DNA of 64,000 nucleotides from Zantedeschia hybrid cultivar (GCA_030544215.1 JARZZO010000016.1:32076001-32140000), one strand, 5' to 3'. Shown: positions 23,433 to 35,756, counted from the stretch's first letter. Numbers and translations are program-made. Notes: generated from the sequence alone by a model not told the origin.

Positions 23433-25352
23433 CTAAAGCCAATCACTTTTATATAGAATACCCATATTCTCTAAGTGACGCTCAAAAACATTTTGAGACA
23501 AAAGCTTTGTAAGTGGATCTGCTATGTTGTCGGCTGAAGGAACTCTTTCCACGACAACATCTCCTCGAGCTATAATTTCTCTGATCAGATGAAAGCGCCG
23601 CAGAATGTGCTTCGACTTCTGATGAGACCTCGGCTCTTTCGCTTGAGCAATCGCCCCATTGTTGTCACACAGCAGTGGGATGGGACCAGATATGCTTTCC
23701 ACCACACCAAGATCGCCGATGAATTTCTTCATCCATACAACTTCTTTGGCGGCTTCAGCAGCAACGATATACTCGGCTTCCGTTGTCGAATCAGTAGTGG
23801 TTTCCTGCTTGGAACTTTTCCAGCTCACTGCTCCCCCGTTGAGTGTGAAAACAAAACCTGATGTTGACTTGCTGTCATCAGGATTAGACTGAAAACTCGA
23901 GTCAGTGTATCCTTGCAGCTTCAAGTCTCCTCCTCCATAGACTAGAAATAGATCCTTAGTCCTTCTCAAGTACTTAAGGATGCATTTCACAGCTTTCCAG
24001 TGTTCATCACCTGGATCTGCCTGATGTCTGCTCGTAACACTTAGAGCATATATTACATCAGGTCTGGTACATAGCATGGCATACATGATGGACCCTATGG
24101 CAGAAGCATAGGGGACTTTATCCATCACTGCCCTCTCTTCAGGTGTCTTGGGAGACTGACCTTTAGAGAGTGAAATTCCATGTCTCATCAGTATGAGACC
24201 TCTCTTGGAATTTTTCATGCCAAACTTTTTGACAATGGTTTCTATGTACATGGATTGGGTTAAAGGTAGCATCTTCTTTGATCTATCTCTATAGATCCGT
24301 ATTCCCAATACGTAAGATGCTTCTCCCAAATCCTTAATGGAGAAGTTCTTTGACAGCCATATCTTTACTGATGACATCATTCCTACATCATTCCCAATGA
24401 GTAGGATGTCGTCAACGTAAAGAACCAGAAATGTGATTGCGCTCCCATTATTTTTCTTGTATACACATGGCTCATCTTCATTCTTAATGAAGCCATAAGA
24501 TTTGATTGCCTCATCAAATCTTATGTTCCAGCTTCGGGATGCTTGCTTCAGTCAGTAAATGGACCTCTGCAACTTGCATACCATGTTTGGAGATTCTTTG
24601 GATGTAAATCCTTCTGGTTGTATCATATACACCTCCTCTTCAAGGTTTCCATTGAGGAAGGTAGTCTTTACATCCATCTGCCAGATTTCATAATCATGGT
24701 AGGCAGCAATGGCGAGAAGAATTCTGATGGACTTAATCATAGCAACGGGTGAAAAGGTTTCGTCATAGTCAACACCTTGTCTTTGACGATAGCCTCTCGC
24801 CACTAATCTTGCTTTATAAGTCTCAATACGTCCATCTGCACCGATCTTTCTTTTAAAGATCCATTTGCAGCCGATAGGTACTATACCATCGGGTAAATCT
24901 ACCAAGTTCCAAACTTGGTTGATGTACATGGACTGTATTTCAGAATTCATGGCTTCCCATCATTTCCCGGCCGCTGAACTTTCAATGGCCTCTTGGTAAG
25001 TCTTAGGATCATCATCCTCATTATAGAGTATCCTTGAACCATCCAAATTAATATGTCCCACATATCTTTCTGGTGGTTTAGGTACTCTTTCAGACTTACG
25101 GGGTTCCTGTGTATCATTTTGAACAGGTTCAGAAACTGACGGTTCATCTGATGAACCAATGCCAGTTTGTGGGTCTGAAATTTCTTCCAATGTTACTTTA
25201 CTCCCACTGTCCTTCTGGAGAATATAATCTTCTTCCAGAAAGACAGCTCTCCTGGCCACAAACACCTTTTGCTTGCTAGGAAGATAAAAGTAATATCCAT
25301 AAGTTTCCTTTGGATATCCCACAAATCTGCATTTGTCAATTCTGGATTCCAA
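23433..25352 (-). pseudogene. Copia A integrase tail, RT and RNase H
   Basis: One frame broken only by stops at 24957-24959 and near 24549. RT begins around 24950 and has the catalytic Asp in QMDVKTTFLNG and the YVDD box in LYVDDILLIGND. RNase H has all four acidic positions: YTDSS, TEAEYI, LLCDNNGA and ADNIADPLT. It ends with SDWL and a stop next to the polypurine tract. The stop near 24549 replaces the Gly of an IYGLKQ motif. This is the best preserved copia polymerase in the window. Confidence 0.9.
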
Positions 25353-25477
25353 CTTATCTGTGTCATGTCTTTTAACATGAGCAGGACATCCCTAGACTTT
25401 AACATGTTTAAGGTCTGGTTTCCTTCCATTCCATATCTCATATGGAGTGGTCTCAACAGATTTGCTGGGTACCTTAT

Positions 25478-26250
25478 TTAGGATATACTAGCCGAGCTAA
25501 GTGCATATCCCCATAAGGACACTGGTAATTTGGACATGTTCATCATGGATCGCATCATTTCCATTAATGTGCGATTTCTCCTTTCTGATACACCATTCAT
25601 CTGAGGTGTATAAGGAGGTGTAAGCTTAGAAAGGATACCATTATCCTTTAAGTATTTAATGAACTCTGTACTCAAGTATTCACCACCCCGATCAGATCGG
25701 ATGGTTTTTATACTCTTTCCTGTTTGATTTCTACTTCATTCTTAAATTCTCTGAATTTCTCAAAGGCTTCAGATTTATACTTCAATAAGTATATATATCC
25801 AAACCTTGAGTAATCATCAGTGAATGTAATGAAGTATGAGAAACCACCAATGGCTTGGGTTGACATAGGACCACATACATCTGAATGTATGAGCTCTAAT
25901 ATGTCTTTGGCTCGTTCTTTAGTTCCACTAAATGGAGACTTAGCCATTTTACCCATTAAACATGACTCACAGGTTGCATATGATTCATAATCAAATGGAT
26001 CCAAGTATCCATCTTTATGCATCCTTTGGAGTCTGTTTTCACCAATGTGTCCAAGCCTACAATGCCACAAGTAGGCTTTGTTCATTTCATACTTACTCCT
26101 TTTAATTGAAGAACCGATGTGTAAATTATCATGAGACACATTCAATAGATACAAACTATTGGACAAAATAGTAGAAGCTATTAATTTATTTCCGAAATAA
26201 ATTGAACAACTATTGTTCCCAAAATTTAAATTGTATCCAATTCTATCCAA
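25478..26250 (-). pseudogene. Copia A integrase
   Basis: It begins with the pre-integrase region and the HHCC zinc finger (WHCRLGHIGE, then CESCLMGK). The core follows with Asp in HSDVCGP, a second Asp in the RSDRGGEY block and Glu in NGVSERRN. One frameshift lies between about 25675 and 25708. A truncated C-terminal part ends at 25478; the rest continues in the next frame into the RT block. All three catalytic residues are readable. Confidence 0.85.
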
Positions 26251-26748
26251 GCTGGTAGCTTGAGCTTCACTGTCCCCATAGCGATCGCCGCAACTCTTGC
26301 GCCGTTACCTAGTCTCAGCTCCACCTCGCCAGTCCTCAGCTTACGCCTTCTTGTCAGTGCCTGCACAGAATTGCGGATATGAGATATACCTCCAGTATCT
26401 AATACTCATGATGTACAATCTCTTATTGACAAGTTTACATCTATCATATAGATACCTGAAGCGTCCTGCTGCTTCACAGTTCCTTGAGCCTTGTCCTTGA
26501 GGTATTCTTTGCAATTCCTCTTCCAATACCCTTCTGGTGATAGTAGAAGCAATCACCTTTCTCAGCACTTTTACCTTTATCTTTCTTGGTAACCTTTGCC
26601 TTTCTCTGAACCTTGTTCTTATTCTTTCGAAAAGCTTGGACTGCAAGTCTTTTTCTGTTGGTCTTACCAACCATGAGGACTTGGGGTTTATCCTCATAAG
26701 GTTCCCTTCAGCAGTCTTTAACATGTTCAGCAGTTCAGCTAAGGTGGC
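26251..26748 (-). pseudogene. Copia A nucleocapsid and protease remnant
   Basis: At least two frameshifts separate readable pieces. A Lys-rich stretch leads to a zinc-knuckle-like CFYYHQKG in which the second Cys is Tyr. A protease motif of the WVLDTG type follows, then LRLGNGA. The segment normally lying between protease and pre-integrase (LPSGD through YYVPN in copia B) is missing, which marks a deletion near 26260-26290. Confidence 0.7.
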
Positions 26749-27288
26749 CTAGATCTTGTTCATGTTAAAATTAACGATGAACTGAGCATATGACGGTGGA
26801 AGTGAAGACAACACGAGGTTTGTGTGCATCTCCTTGGGAAGTGTAATCCCAAGAGCATTTAGCCTCTCCACCCACTCAATCATCTTCAGCACATGATTCT
26901 GTACTGAAGTTCCCTCTGCCATCTGAGCCTTGAACAGATTCTTCGATATCTCATATCGTTCGATTATGCTCTGCTCACCAAATAGCTCCTTCAAATGGAG
27001 CATGATGGATCTAGCATCCATCTCTTCATGTTGCCTCTGCAACTCATTGCTCATAGAGGCTAACATGTAGCATTGGGCCATGGTGGAATCTTCCTTCCAT
27101 TTTTCATACGCTATCATTTCCTCCTCTGGAGCATCCAATGCTGGTTCAGCATGAGGTTCATTATCCAAGACGTAGGCAATCTGCTCAGACCTGAGGACTA
27201 TCTTCAGGTTTCTTAGCCAGTTTGAGTAATTGGTGCCTGTCGAACGGTTGGTATCAAGTATGCCTCGCAACGGGTTATGGTGCGACAT
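26749..27288 (-). pseudogene. Copia A gag
   Basis: 179 codons from ATG at 27288. The N-terminus NPLRGILDTNRSTGTNYSNW and the following LRNLKIVL match copia gag proteins (UBN2/retrotransposon gag type). Helical gag sequence continues through MLHLKELFGEQS to SSLPPSYAQF. A TAG at 26749-26751 ends the frame, which continues in phase as ATLAELLNMLK. The start is supported by the same initial residues in copia E (NPLRGILD). Confidence 0.85.
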
Positions 27289-27395
27289 TCTCGCTTACAG
27301 GAGATAATCAATTGATAATTAGCAGATATTCAGATTAACTAAAACAAGATATGATCTTTTATTATCTAGTTTTACTCCCACTAATTTTCGACGGA

Positions 27396-27441
27396 CTGTA
27401 TAACCTTCAGATATACAGAACGGGAGACGTCGACTGTCTCC
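27396..27441 (-). other. Two small hairpins before copia A gag
   Basis: CTGTATA (27396-27402) pairs with TATACAG (27412-27418), and GGAGAC (27423-27428) pairs with GTCTCC (27436-27441). Both recur at the same place in copia E, and the first recurs in copia C with one mismatch. Confidence 0.65.
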
Positions 27442-27471
27442 TAGTGGGGATCAGAATCTCCAAGCATCACA

Positions 27472-27788
27472 GTATGACCTTAGGTAAACACGTAGTATCA
27501 TACCGCTATCTCAGAGCAATCATTTCATGATAATTGCAACTCCTTGCAATATCCGATCATATTTCGGCTCCCAAGTTTAATGGTCCCGGGTAAACACAGT
27601 AGACCATTATCCCCGGTCTAAGTTTTACCATCAATACGTGACAGAGTAAAGTAGAAATATAGTTCCCGGGTAAACACGTGGATAACTATATCGTTCCTCT
27701 ACTCTTATCCAAAGGCATCTAATGCCATGATCAACAGTCCTCTCAACAGACAATGGCAGACCTCGGGTAAACACATAGTATCTGCCAT
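27472..27788 (-). other. Four tandem stem-loops in copia A leader
   Basis: The + strand arms are 27472-27477/27498-27503 (GTATGA/TCATAC), 27578-27585/27602-27609 (TAATGGTC/GACCATTA), 27658-27664/27684-27690 (TATAGTT/AACTATA) and 27753-27760/27781-27788 (ATGGCAGA/TCTGCCAT). Every arm pair is perfect but the four sequences differ. Loops of 16-20 bases share GGTAAACAC. The same four-hairpin order occurs in copia C and copia E. This points to selection on RNA structure between primer site and gag. Confidence 0.85.
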
Positions 27789-29615
27789 CACTGAATTAAG
27801 TTCTATTGATCATATTAATGGAGAGCCACGCGGTGCATTCTCAATGACTTGCGCTACGGCTTAGAATTTGTTACGAAGGTTTTACTTATTTAGTTTGGTC
27901 TCATCCTAGGTGATAGTATTAAATATATCGAATATATTATAAATACTAATAACCTAGCAAATATAAAGCACACGCATCACATACATGCCATTAATGTGGT
28001 CATGGACGGCACTGCGGTTTGACTTGAGCCAAACAGTCAAACGCACACACATACACAATATAACAACTTATATCATGAGTCTGCAAACCCATGGATTCAA
28101 TGAACTCCTTCATTTTCATCTGGTCGGCAGTTGTGGATCATCCTCGCTCCGCGCGCAGCCGCTTCGATCAAATTACATCATAATTCTCAATTACATGATA
28201 ATTTAAATGAGGAGGCCTTATGGCGATTACATCAAGGAGGAAGGTAGAAGTACAATGGAATATGAGAGGGAGAGGTTCACAGACCTCTATTTATTAATAA
28301 ACAATAAACCACACAATCACATTCCATATCCATAAATAATGCTCGTCCATGACCACCATGTGTTTTAGTTAAACAAACCACACATGAATTGCACATCAAA
28401 TGGCTAAATTAAAATTTTTAAAAATAATAATAATTTCAGGTTTCATAAAACCAGAGACCAAATAAAATTTTGGAGAATTTAGAATTTTCGAAAAACAATA
28501 GTATTAAGTTTAAGCATGCTAATTTAAATCTAATTTAAATGAGCAATCATGAACACATAATAAAAATAAATAAATATCATAAGACCAAGATTACAAATTT
28601 ATAATGTTCCATGCCATTATAACAAACATATATTAAAATTTTAATTTAACAATTACATTAATCCTTTTAATATCCACAATCTAACTATTAGATTCAATCA
28701 TCAAGTTAACAACATTTGTTAAGCGATTAATTCCCTAAAAGACACTAATTCATTTACGGACCCCTTAACAATGAATAATTACAATTTTTATTTAATAAAA
28801 ATTCTAAATTCAAAATTAAATAAAAACTGTAATTTTTAAAGGGCCATAAACAAATTAAAAAGGGAATTAAAGGGGTTAAAAGGGCTGGTCAAAGGGGGGT
28901 CAAAGGGGCGGTTCGGATGGGCCCGGACCGGCCCCTGGGCCAAGCCCAGCCGGCGCCTGGCTCGGCCCAGACCGCCCTATCAGGGCCGGCCTGGGTCGGG
29001 TCAGGCGCCCGACTGGCTCGGGCCCCCAGGGCCCGGCCCGGCTCAGTCGGGCTTCCCCCCTTCACCCGACGCAGCTAGGGTTTTCCCTAGCTACGCCGCA
29101 GGTGAAGGGAGAACCCTCTGCTGCCGCCGGCACCCTGGCCCTCAGGCGCCGGCCGGCGGCCCCCCCCGGCACCGTGGCTCCCCTCCGGTGACCCCAGTCA
29201 CCCCCGACAGCGCCGGGGGCCCCAAATACCCCGGTGGAAAACCCCCTAAAATCCCTCCTGAGCACGGTTAAGGGCCAACCCGAACCCCTTCTTATTCAAA
29301 AATTTTACAGGTATTTGGGGAGAAGAAGGAGAGCCCATCCGTTCTTCCTGTAACCGGGATGAAGCCTATGTAACACCAAGCCCTCCCCAACGCTTGGGGT
29401 GCCCGTGGAGGGGTCAATCCAAGGCCGTTCTTCGTCGAACGAAGAACACTAAACATGCATGATTTAAATCCGATTTTAATATATTAATTTACGGTAAATT
29501 AAGCGTGCTCATCTGATGAACACGTCATCTTCAATTAAAATCATAAACTGGGAATGGAGACAACTATAAAATTTGTAATCTCGAAGACCGAAACGGCGAA
29601 AACACAGTGGAACCT
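27789..29615 (-). other. Copia A leader, outer part, with GC island
   Basis: Noncoding. After the hairpins comes an AT-rich stretch (about 28300-28860), then a GC-rich island (about 28890-29280) with repeated GGCTCGG and GGGCC motifs, then sequence to the primer site. ORFs in the GC island reflect composition. Confidence 0.75.
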
Positions 29616-29628
29616 GGGTCTGATACCA
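29616..29628 (-). promoter_or_regulatory. Copia A primer-binding site
   Basis: TGGTATCAGACCC on the - strand, one base inside the 5' LTR. It matches the initiator methionine tRNA 3' end apart from a base near its end. Confidence 0.9.
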
Positions 29629-29629
29629 C

Positions 29630-31182
29630 TGTTGGGATCGCTGTGTCGGGATCCGACCGAAAAACGCAGCGGAATAATATGTTCGGGATCGGATCCATCC
29701 CGTTTCGATCGTTAAAATAAAACCGGAGAAAATCGAGTTCACCTTGCGCGGATTCAAATCCGCGTTCGTTTTCCGGTTCTGTCGGAGCGATGCCGCAAGT
29801 CGCGCAGATGCCCGACCTCTAGCGGTATCTACGTGGTTCTCCTCGCGATGGATCGTCCTCGCTTCCTCGCTCGCTGCGGCGTTCGTAGATCCCGTCTGGC
29901 TGCGCGTAATCCGCTGCGACATGCGGATTCTGATTCTCCCGTCGGACGGAAGGCGGAGCAGTCGGGAACCGCACGCCCAGAAGAGAGAGAAAGAGAGAAA
30001 GAACGAATGACGGCTAGGTCAGGGTTGCTGGCCCCGGACGTAGAATCCGTTCTTTTATAATAAGTCAGTTTGCGGTTTTTCATAAAAACCCAGACTTATC
30101 CGAAATCCTGTCGGATTATCCATCGACTTGAAAACCATTTGTGTGTGACCCTCTAGGCCCAAATACCAATCCAGTTAATAGCCCATTAAGTCCAGTAACC
30201 CTTTATTGACCCATGGAATTAATTAATATCCTTATATTCAATTAATCAGCCGAATTTAATGTCCCACAATAAATTCGGACGGACTGCCGATCACGTTGGA
30301 TGCCAAGCAATATCGCATGATCCTGGATGGCACTGGGGTTATCGCAACCCTCTATTGGAACCTTTCTGTCATCGGTTACCACGCGGATATAATCCTTCAT
30401 CCGTGCAATGTTCCCGAATCGACCTAGGGCATGGTTTACTGTTAAACCATATTTAGTCAATTCACTTGAATCAGATGCCGCTAATATGAATCCGATAACT
30501 CCTTATCGATTACAGAGTCCGCCCTGGCCAGGGACTTTAAGTGCATCATTCCCGGAACATTCTCTCTCAAACTACTGAGAGCGGATGATCCCGTATTGAA
30601 CACACAATTACCTTCGAGGGCATTTCCCTGAACCCGATCGCTTGACTTATTGATAACCTATGGTTAGGGATTCGTTCGTCAAGGTCAAAGCTCAAAAACC
30701 TACCAACAAGATATCTTTGGAGTCTCAGGTCTAAGGATCATCCACGCAACCGTGACAAATGAATCGAGCTGGTTAACAGTGAGGTGATTACTATCTAGCG
30801 ATTCATAGTCGGATCAGTTCAGTGAACTCATTCACCAATGAGCACCTATAGGTTCAGCATAGTGTCTCCACACAAGTGACTTATGGGATCAATCACCCTC
30901 ATCATATGAGCTGAAGTAACCTATACTAGTCTATCTGGATGTTCGATGTTCTATCTCAAACATCTTATGACTAGGAACAATTAAGAACATGTGTTTATAA
31001 GTCTTCGGTCCCGTAATTATGATCTCATTATAATCCGAAGATTGTTGCACATGTTCATAGACTTCATCGTGATACGATAAACACAGATCGAATTAATTAC
31101 ACACAATGAATTATTGCCATTTATTAATAATCTGAATAAGTACATAGTATCGGATTGGCTTTGAGACCATCTAATACTAACA
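29630..31182 (-). repeat. Copia A 5' LTR
   Basis: 1553 bp. It differs from the 3' LTR by scattered substitutions and a small insertion (near 30350, CTATTGGAAC). The TATA-like box is TTTTATA on + at 30053-30059, that is TATAAAA in the sense direction. Confidence 0.95.
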
Positions 31183-31187
31183 TGAGG

Positions 31188-32278
31188 ATCGTCCATATTT
31201 TCTTTCCTTGTCGATTCCTTCCTTTTAATGTCCTTTGTACCTTGCAGAAAAGTAGAAAGAAAGAAAGAGGGAAAGAACAATAAGAACTCAAATAGTAGTA
31301 GTATCTATTTCAGTAATAATTCTAATTATGCAACTTAAACAAATGAACTCACTTGTTTGTTGTCTTTGAGACCCCTTTAAAACATGGATTGAAAAATAAT
31401 GCTAGTGAGTGTGTGTTGCATGGAGTGATGTGATGAATGAGATTTTGAACTTAATATGGTGAAAACATGCAGAGTATGATGAAAATATGAGCAAAGATTA
31501 ATAAAGAAGAAATAAGTTGGATGACCCTTGGAAAGCCTTGGTCTTGAAAGCTCTTGAATGGATGAAGAAATGATGAAGATAGGACGAAGCTTCAAGACTC
31601 TTGGAAGTAGCAGCTGCGCCTCGATCCTTCAGCGTTTGGACGTCGTCTCTCTCAAAGATTTCCACTCCAATAATCATCAATTATCAGTCAAAATTATCAC
31701 TTTAATCACTAACCATCACTAACTTTTTAATGGCCAAGGACTTAGGTATTTATAGGCTTAAGTTCACGCATCCGCAGTTACTTACAGATTAACATGAAGG
31801 AGTTTGAAGCCAATCTAACAAAGAAACAGATAAATACAACTTAATTCATCATTATATGTAATTAACTAAAACGCGTCGCTCATGGGAGACGTCTTTTAGC
31901 TTAATTAAGATAAGGATAAATATCGGGAAGAAGAACCATAATCAGTTTAGAAAACCTAAATGGCGTCGTTCAGGCCAAACGTCTTTTAGCTTATTAATAA
32001 ATTAATTAAAAATCAGATTAGTAATCAAAATAAGAATAAACCCTAAATGACGTTTTTACAGGTCGACGTCTTTTATAATCTTTCATATTTGATTAAAAAT
32101 TTGAGTTAAAATAAATTTCATTAATAAACTTAAATTATGTCTATCTGACCGATGTCAATTAGATAATTAATCCATAAAGATAATAAAATTAACTAATGAT
32201 TAAATATCAGACCATTTTGAGGCATTATTATATAACATGAAATTTACTTAAAATGATGTCAAAATTAGCGTGTCTATA
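31188..32278 (-). repeat. Gypsy A 5' LTR, outer part
   Basis: It resumes exactly where the inner part stopped, with TGAGG duplicated, and ends GTGTCTATA (CA changed to TA). It contains the TATAAATA box (31747-31754, - strand) and three dyads with cores at 31873, 31963 and 32050. Confidence 0.9.
31873..32069. repeat. Three dyads in gypsy A 5' LTR
   Basis: Spacings are 90 and 87 bases, the same as in the 3' LTR. All keep the ten-base gap. The half-sites differ from the 3' LTR copies at several bases. Confidence 0.8.
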
Positions 32279-32283
32279 GGTGG

Positions 32284-32687
32284 TGGGGATCGAAGGATCC
32301 CTACTAAGTCCATTTCGATAAGACTTACCTCCTACGGTTTTCAAGTGAGGGTTCCAGGCAGACGTAGCGTGGAGGGTGTTGTTTCGGGTTGCGCGCCAAC
32401 AGACACTGTTCCGGGGTATGCCCCGATATAGTTGTTATTTTCCTTTTAGGCCTATATGCTTAATTACTTCTTTTCAGTTGGAATATGTAATTATTTGCTT
32501 AGTCAAGTTGAATTGTAATAATTTTTAATTCCTGCACTTCCTTTACAATTTAATGTAATGTGGATGTTTAGCTTAGTTTATCATTTATTTCCCAGACTTA
32601 TCGAGATTCTGGTTTGGCTCTAAATTTTAATGATTCGATATCCATTTAGTAATCGGATCACCGATTATAGGGTGGCAGGTCGTTACA
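32284..32687 (+). mobile_element. Solo LTR S, right part
   Basis: Continues S after the GGTGG duplication and ends GGTCGTTACA, complementary to its TGTAAGGATT start with a few mismatches. GTTAC follows at once. Confidence 0.75.
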
Positions 32688-34381
32688 GTTACGCCCCTGA
32701 TCCGGTCTAGTAATTTAGATTCACTTTAGATTCAAGTTACATAACTGTAGAACAAAATAGCATACAAATTGGACATGAATGACGAGAGACAAATAACCAA
32801 TGTAATAAACATGACATTACCATTAAAAATTATAAATATTCAATTACATTGCCATAATTAGGATTCTCAAATTACATCAAATATCTGCGCAAGCAAAGCT
32901 CTCAAGTCACTAAAGAAAAAGGAAAAGTACATATCTCTCTCAACTCTATTACATTAAGCTACTAAAATAGAAAATCAAATCTAAACTAGATAACCTACTT
33001 CAAAGTCCTAATAAAATTTTCAAAGTAGTTCCTTAGAGTTCATCAAAACAAAGTTGTAGACAAAATTTCAGATGATTTAGACAAGTATTCACGGACTTAT
33101 AGCCGATTGAATTCCTCCCAAAATTCTAAATTATCATCAGGTAGGTAGACTCCATAGATTGTCACAATATTTATGAAATAAATAGTACAAATATCTAAAA
33201 TTTAGTGAACACAAGGTACACATTCAGATCAAGCTTTGGTCAAAATTTTTGGTCAATCCGACATCAAAAGAGTGAGAATGGACATCTAGAAGTTCAGCGA
33301 GAAATTAAGTGCTAAACCAGTGCACTGTAGTAATCAGTCGACTAACTCTATCGTACCAGTCGACCGATTCTGGCAAGAACAAGCTAAAACATGGGATGTT
33401 CAATGGTTTATGATTCCTTATTCCAATCTAATGATTTCCAGTGAAATATAATAATTTTATTAACATATTTAAACTTTGAAAATCTTGAAAACAATCAAAT
33501 TTTTATATAATACAAATTTTTCATATGAAGGGTTATCATAGCCTCGCTCAAGAACATGAATAATCAATCTCAAATCCTAGCTTATCTTACTGCTACCTAT
33601 GGTTTCTCCTCCATCTAAGCTTTTTCCTTCGTCCTTAAAGCTTTCAGGAAGACAATTTACCTATTAGAACAAAGTTTCAAAAGAATTATTCATGAAATAA
33701 CTCTCTTTCTTCTCAAAAGAACAACATTACTTACCCTAGAGTTGGAGAAGCATACAAGAGAGCTTATGTACGACCCTAGGGCCGTATTTATACCTTTTTA
33801 GCTTCCTAATACAACCCAAAATAAGTCTCCTTTGTTGTAGAGTCATACTCTAACTGGTGGAGTCTTGAAGTCTTAATCAACAAGTAAAGATAATCCGTTT
33901 GCAAATACGAACTCAGATTTTTGCACCCAATAGGTTTGCTTAACTAAAACCCCACATATTCGACCCCCTTAATGACTACATTAGTTAAAACTCTTTTAGA
34001 CAAAATTATAGACCTTTGTATCCTCTTTCCAACATAGACACTATGCGATTTTTGGTCTTTTGTGTGCGTAGATATCGTATCTCCAATGTGCTGCTATCAT
34101 ATAATTTACAAGGCCTGGAATTTGACTGTAGTGGAAACCAACTACTTTCCTAATTGAGAGACTACTGGGATTATTAGACCTATTTTGACTTGACTAATGA
34201 CTTACCCATTCCAAACTCATTATTAACCTATTAAATAATATTAAATAGATTTAAATTAGTTTAGTCCCTTAATTATCTTAATTAGGCTTAATTAACTAAA
34301 TCTCATTAAATTAACTAAATAAAGTTAATAAATCAAAAGCCATTAATTATATAAACTAAATTTAAAGTCTAGGGCATAACA
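32688..34381 (-). repeat. Gypsy B 3' LTR (main part)
   Basis: From GTTACGCCCCTGATCC to AGGGCATAACA. The missing first base lies at 1649 on the far side of solo LTR S, and GTTAC is present twice. It aligns with the split right LTR throughout. Landmarks include two related SalI-type palindromes (near 33340-33370) and TATAAATA on the - strand at 33785-33792. Confidence 0.85.
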
Positions 34382-34394
34382 TCCTCTCCCCCTT
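34382..34394 (-). promoter_or_regulatory. Gypsy B polypurine tract
   Basis: On the - strand, AAGGGGGAGAGGA lies directly before the LTR start TGTTATGCCC. Confidence 0.85.
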
Positions 34395-34811
34395 AAAGAA
34401 ATTTCATCCTCGAAATTTAAAATGTCATAACTCATCGAATAAGAATGGATATTTCTTCTTCATATTTTCTTCAATCTCCTAAGTAGCTTCCTCTGTAGGA
34501 TAATGTTGCTTTAAAACTTTTACCAGAGAAATCACCTTGAGAAAGACATGATCACCCACTTCAAATGTTAGATTACACCTTTTGTTATATGCTTAGCTTT
34601 TCTGACGACTTTGAATAGTAAGCAATTGCTTTATGATAATATCAATTTTCTCTGAGCACTCCTGAACAATCTGTGGTCCCAGCAAGTTCCTTTCACCTAC
34701 CTTAGACCAGTAAACAGGCGATCTGCATGGTCTACCATAAAGTGCCTCAGACGGTGCCATCCCGATGCTAGCATGATAGCTGTTATTATATGCGAACTCA
34801 ATAAGTGGCAA
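34395..34811 (-). pseudogene. Gypsy B integrase tail and chromodomain remnant
   Basis: The - strand encodes EFAYNNSYHASIGMAPSEAL and GRPCRSP, typical of the chromovirus integrase end, then a VGDHVFLKV stretch. The next readable residues, EEAT and KKYPFLFDE, belong to the end of a chromodomain. Most of the domain between is deleted, and stops interrupt the frame. Chromodomains guide such elements to heterochromatin. Confidence 0.7.
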
Positions 34812-35028
34812 CCGATCATCCTAACTATCTTACCACTCTAGCTGCACGTTCTCAACATGTCCTCGAGCATTTGTATAGTCCTTTGAGATTGGCCATCAGT
34901 CTAAAGATGAAAAGAAGAGTTGAACTTAAGTTGTATGTCTAATGCTCCCTATAGACTCTTCCAGAATCGAGCAGTAAATCTAGAATGCTTGTCTGAAATA
35001 GTGAAAACTGGCACACCATGGAGTCAAT

Positions 35029-35334
35029 CTAGTCAACTCCTCCATTGATTGGGTCTTTGGTCTTGTGAATGGATAGAAAATGAGCAGACTTAGTTGGACG
35101 GTCCACAATCACCCAAATCATGTCATGCTTCTTCCTTGTCTTGGGAAGACTCGTGATAAAGTCCATAGTGATATGTTCCCACTTCCACCGAGGTATTTCC
35201 ATTGATTTTAGTGGACCTATGGGTCTTCGATGTTCAGCTTTCACTTGTTGACATGTCAAGCACCTGGAAACAAAATTAGCGATATCCTTCTTCATACTTG
35301 ACCACTGAAAATTCTTTTTCAAATCGCGATACAT
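35029..35334 (-). pseudogene. Gypsy B integrase N-terminal and core fragment
   Basis: Contains the zinc-finger end (CLTCQQVKAEH) and the first core block with Asp in MDFITSLPKT. The second Asp and the Glu region are not in this frame. The stretch between here and 34811 is decayed. Confidence 0.8.
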
Positions 35335-35756
35335 CTTACTATTGCCTAGATGTATACAAAACTACGACTTGTGGGCTTCAATCATCAGCTCTTTCTTGAG
35401 CTCTTCCTCACACACATAACCTGTTGCTGAGCCGAATACCTCCATCGATACATTTCACCACATCAGGCTTGCCTTCCATAGCAAGAGCATCTTGATCCTT
35501 CTCTTAAGCCTGTATGACTCGGTCAACAAGAGCAGGCTGAAGAGTCAACTGCATCAGATATGACTTTTCACCATATACCTGAGGTGTACATTCAATAACA
35601 TCTTCTAGAGCCTTTCAATCAGAGTGCAACTATAATGTGATTAGCTTTCTTCTCAAAGCATCAACTACTACATTTTCTTTTCCTGGGTGATAGTTCAAAG
35701 TAAATTTATAGTCTTTTAGAATCCACCCAACGCCTCTGCCTCAGATTGAGATCTTC

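Larger units (their letters stand above)
21878..31182 (-). mobile_element. Copia A: complete Ty1/copia structure, TSD TGAGG
   Basis: A 9.3 kb element with LTRs at 21878-23418 and 29630-31182, TG...CA ends and the 5-base duplication TGAGG (21873-21877 and 31183-31187). Primer site, leader, gag, protease, integrase, RT and RNase H follow in copia order on the - strand. Several stops, frameshifts and a deletion in the protease/pre-integrase region make it defective. RT and RNase H catalytic residues are preserved. It interrupts gypsy A's 5' LTR and is the innermost and so the youngest layer of that branch. Confidence 0.95.
3239..32278 (-). mobile_element. Gypsy A: Tat-type Ty3/gypsy with antisense PMD genes
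   Basis: A - strand element of about 19.7 kb of its own sequence once copia A (21878-31182) is discounted. LTRs are 3239-4591 (1353 bp) and 21614-21877 plus 31188-32278 (about 1355 bp), with TSD GGTGG at 3234-3238 and 32279-32283. Gag, protease, RT, RNase H, a second archaeal-type RNase H and integrase run from 20555 to 12221. The second RNase H and the primer-site form place it in the Tat group. Between pol and the 3' LTR lie 7.6 kb holding two + strand PMD genes, as in other Tat elements with extra antisense ORFs. All frames are broken, so this copy is not autonomous. Confidence 0.9.
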
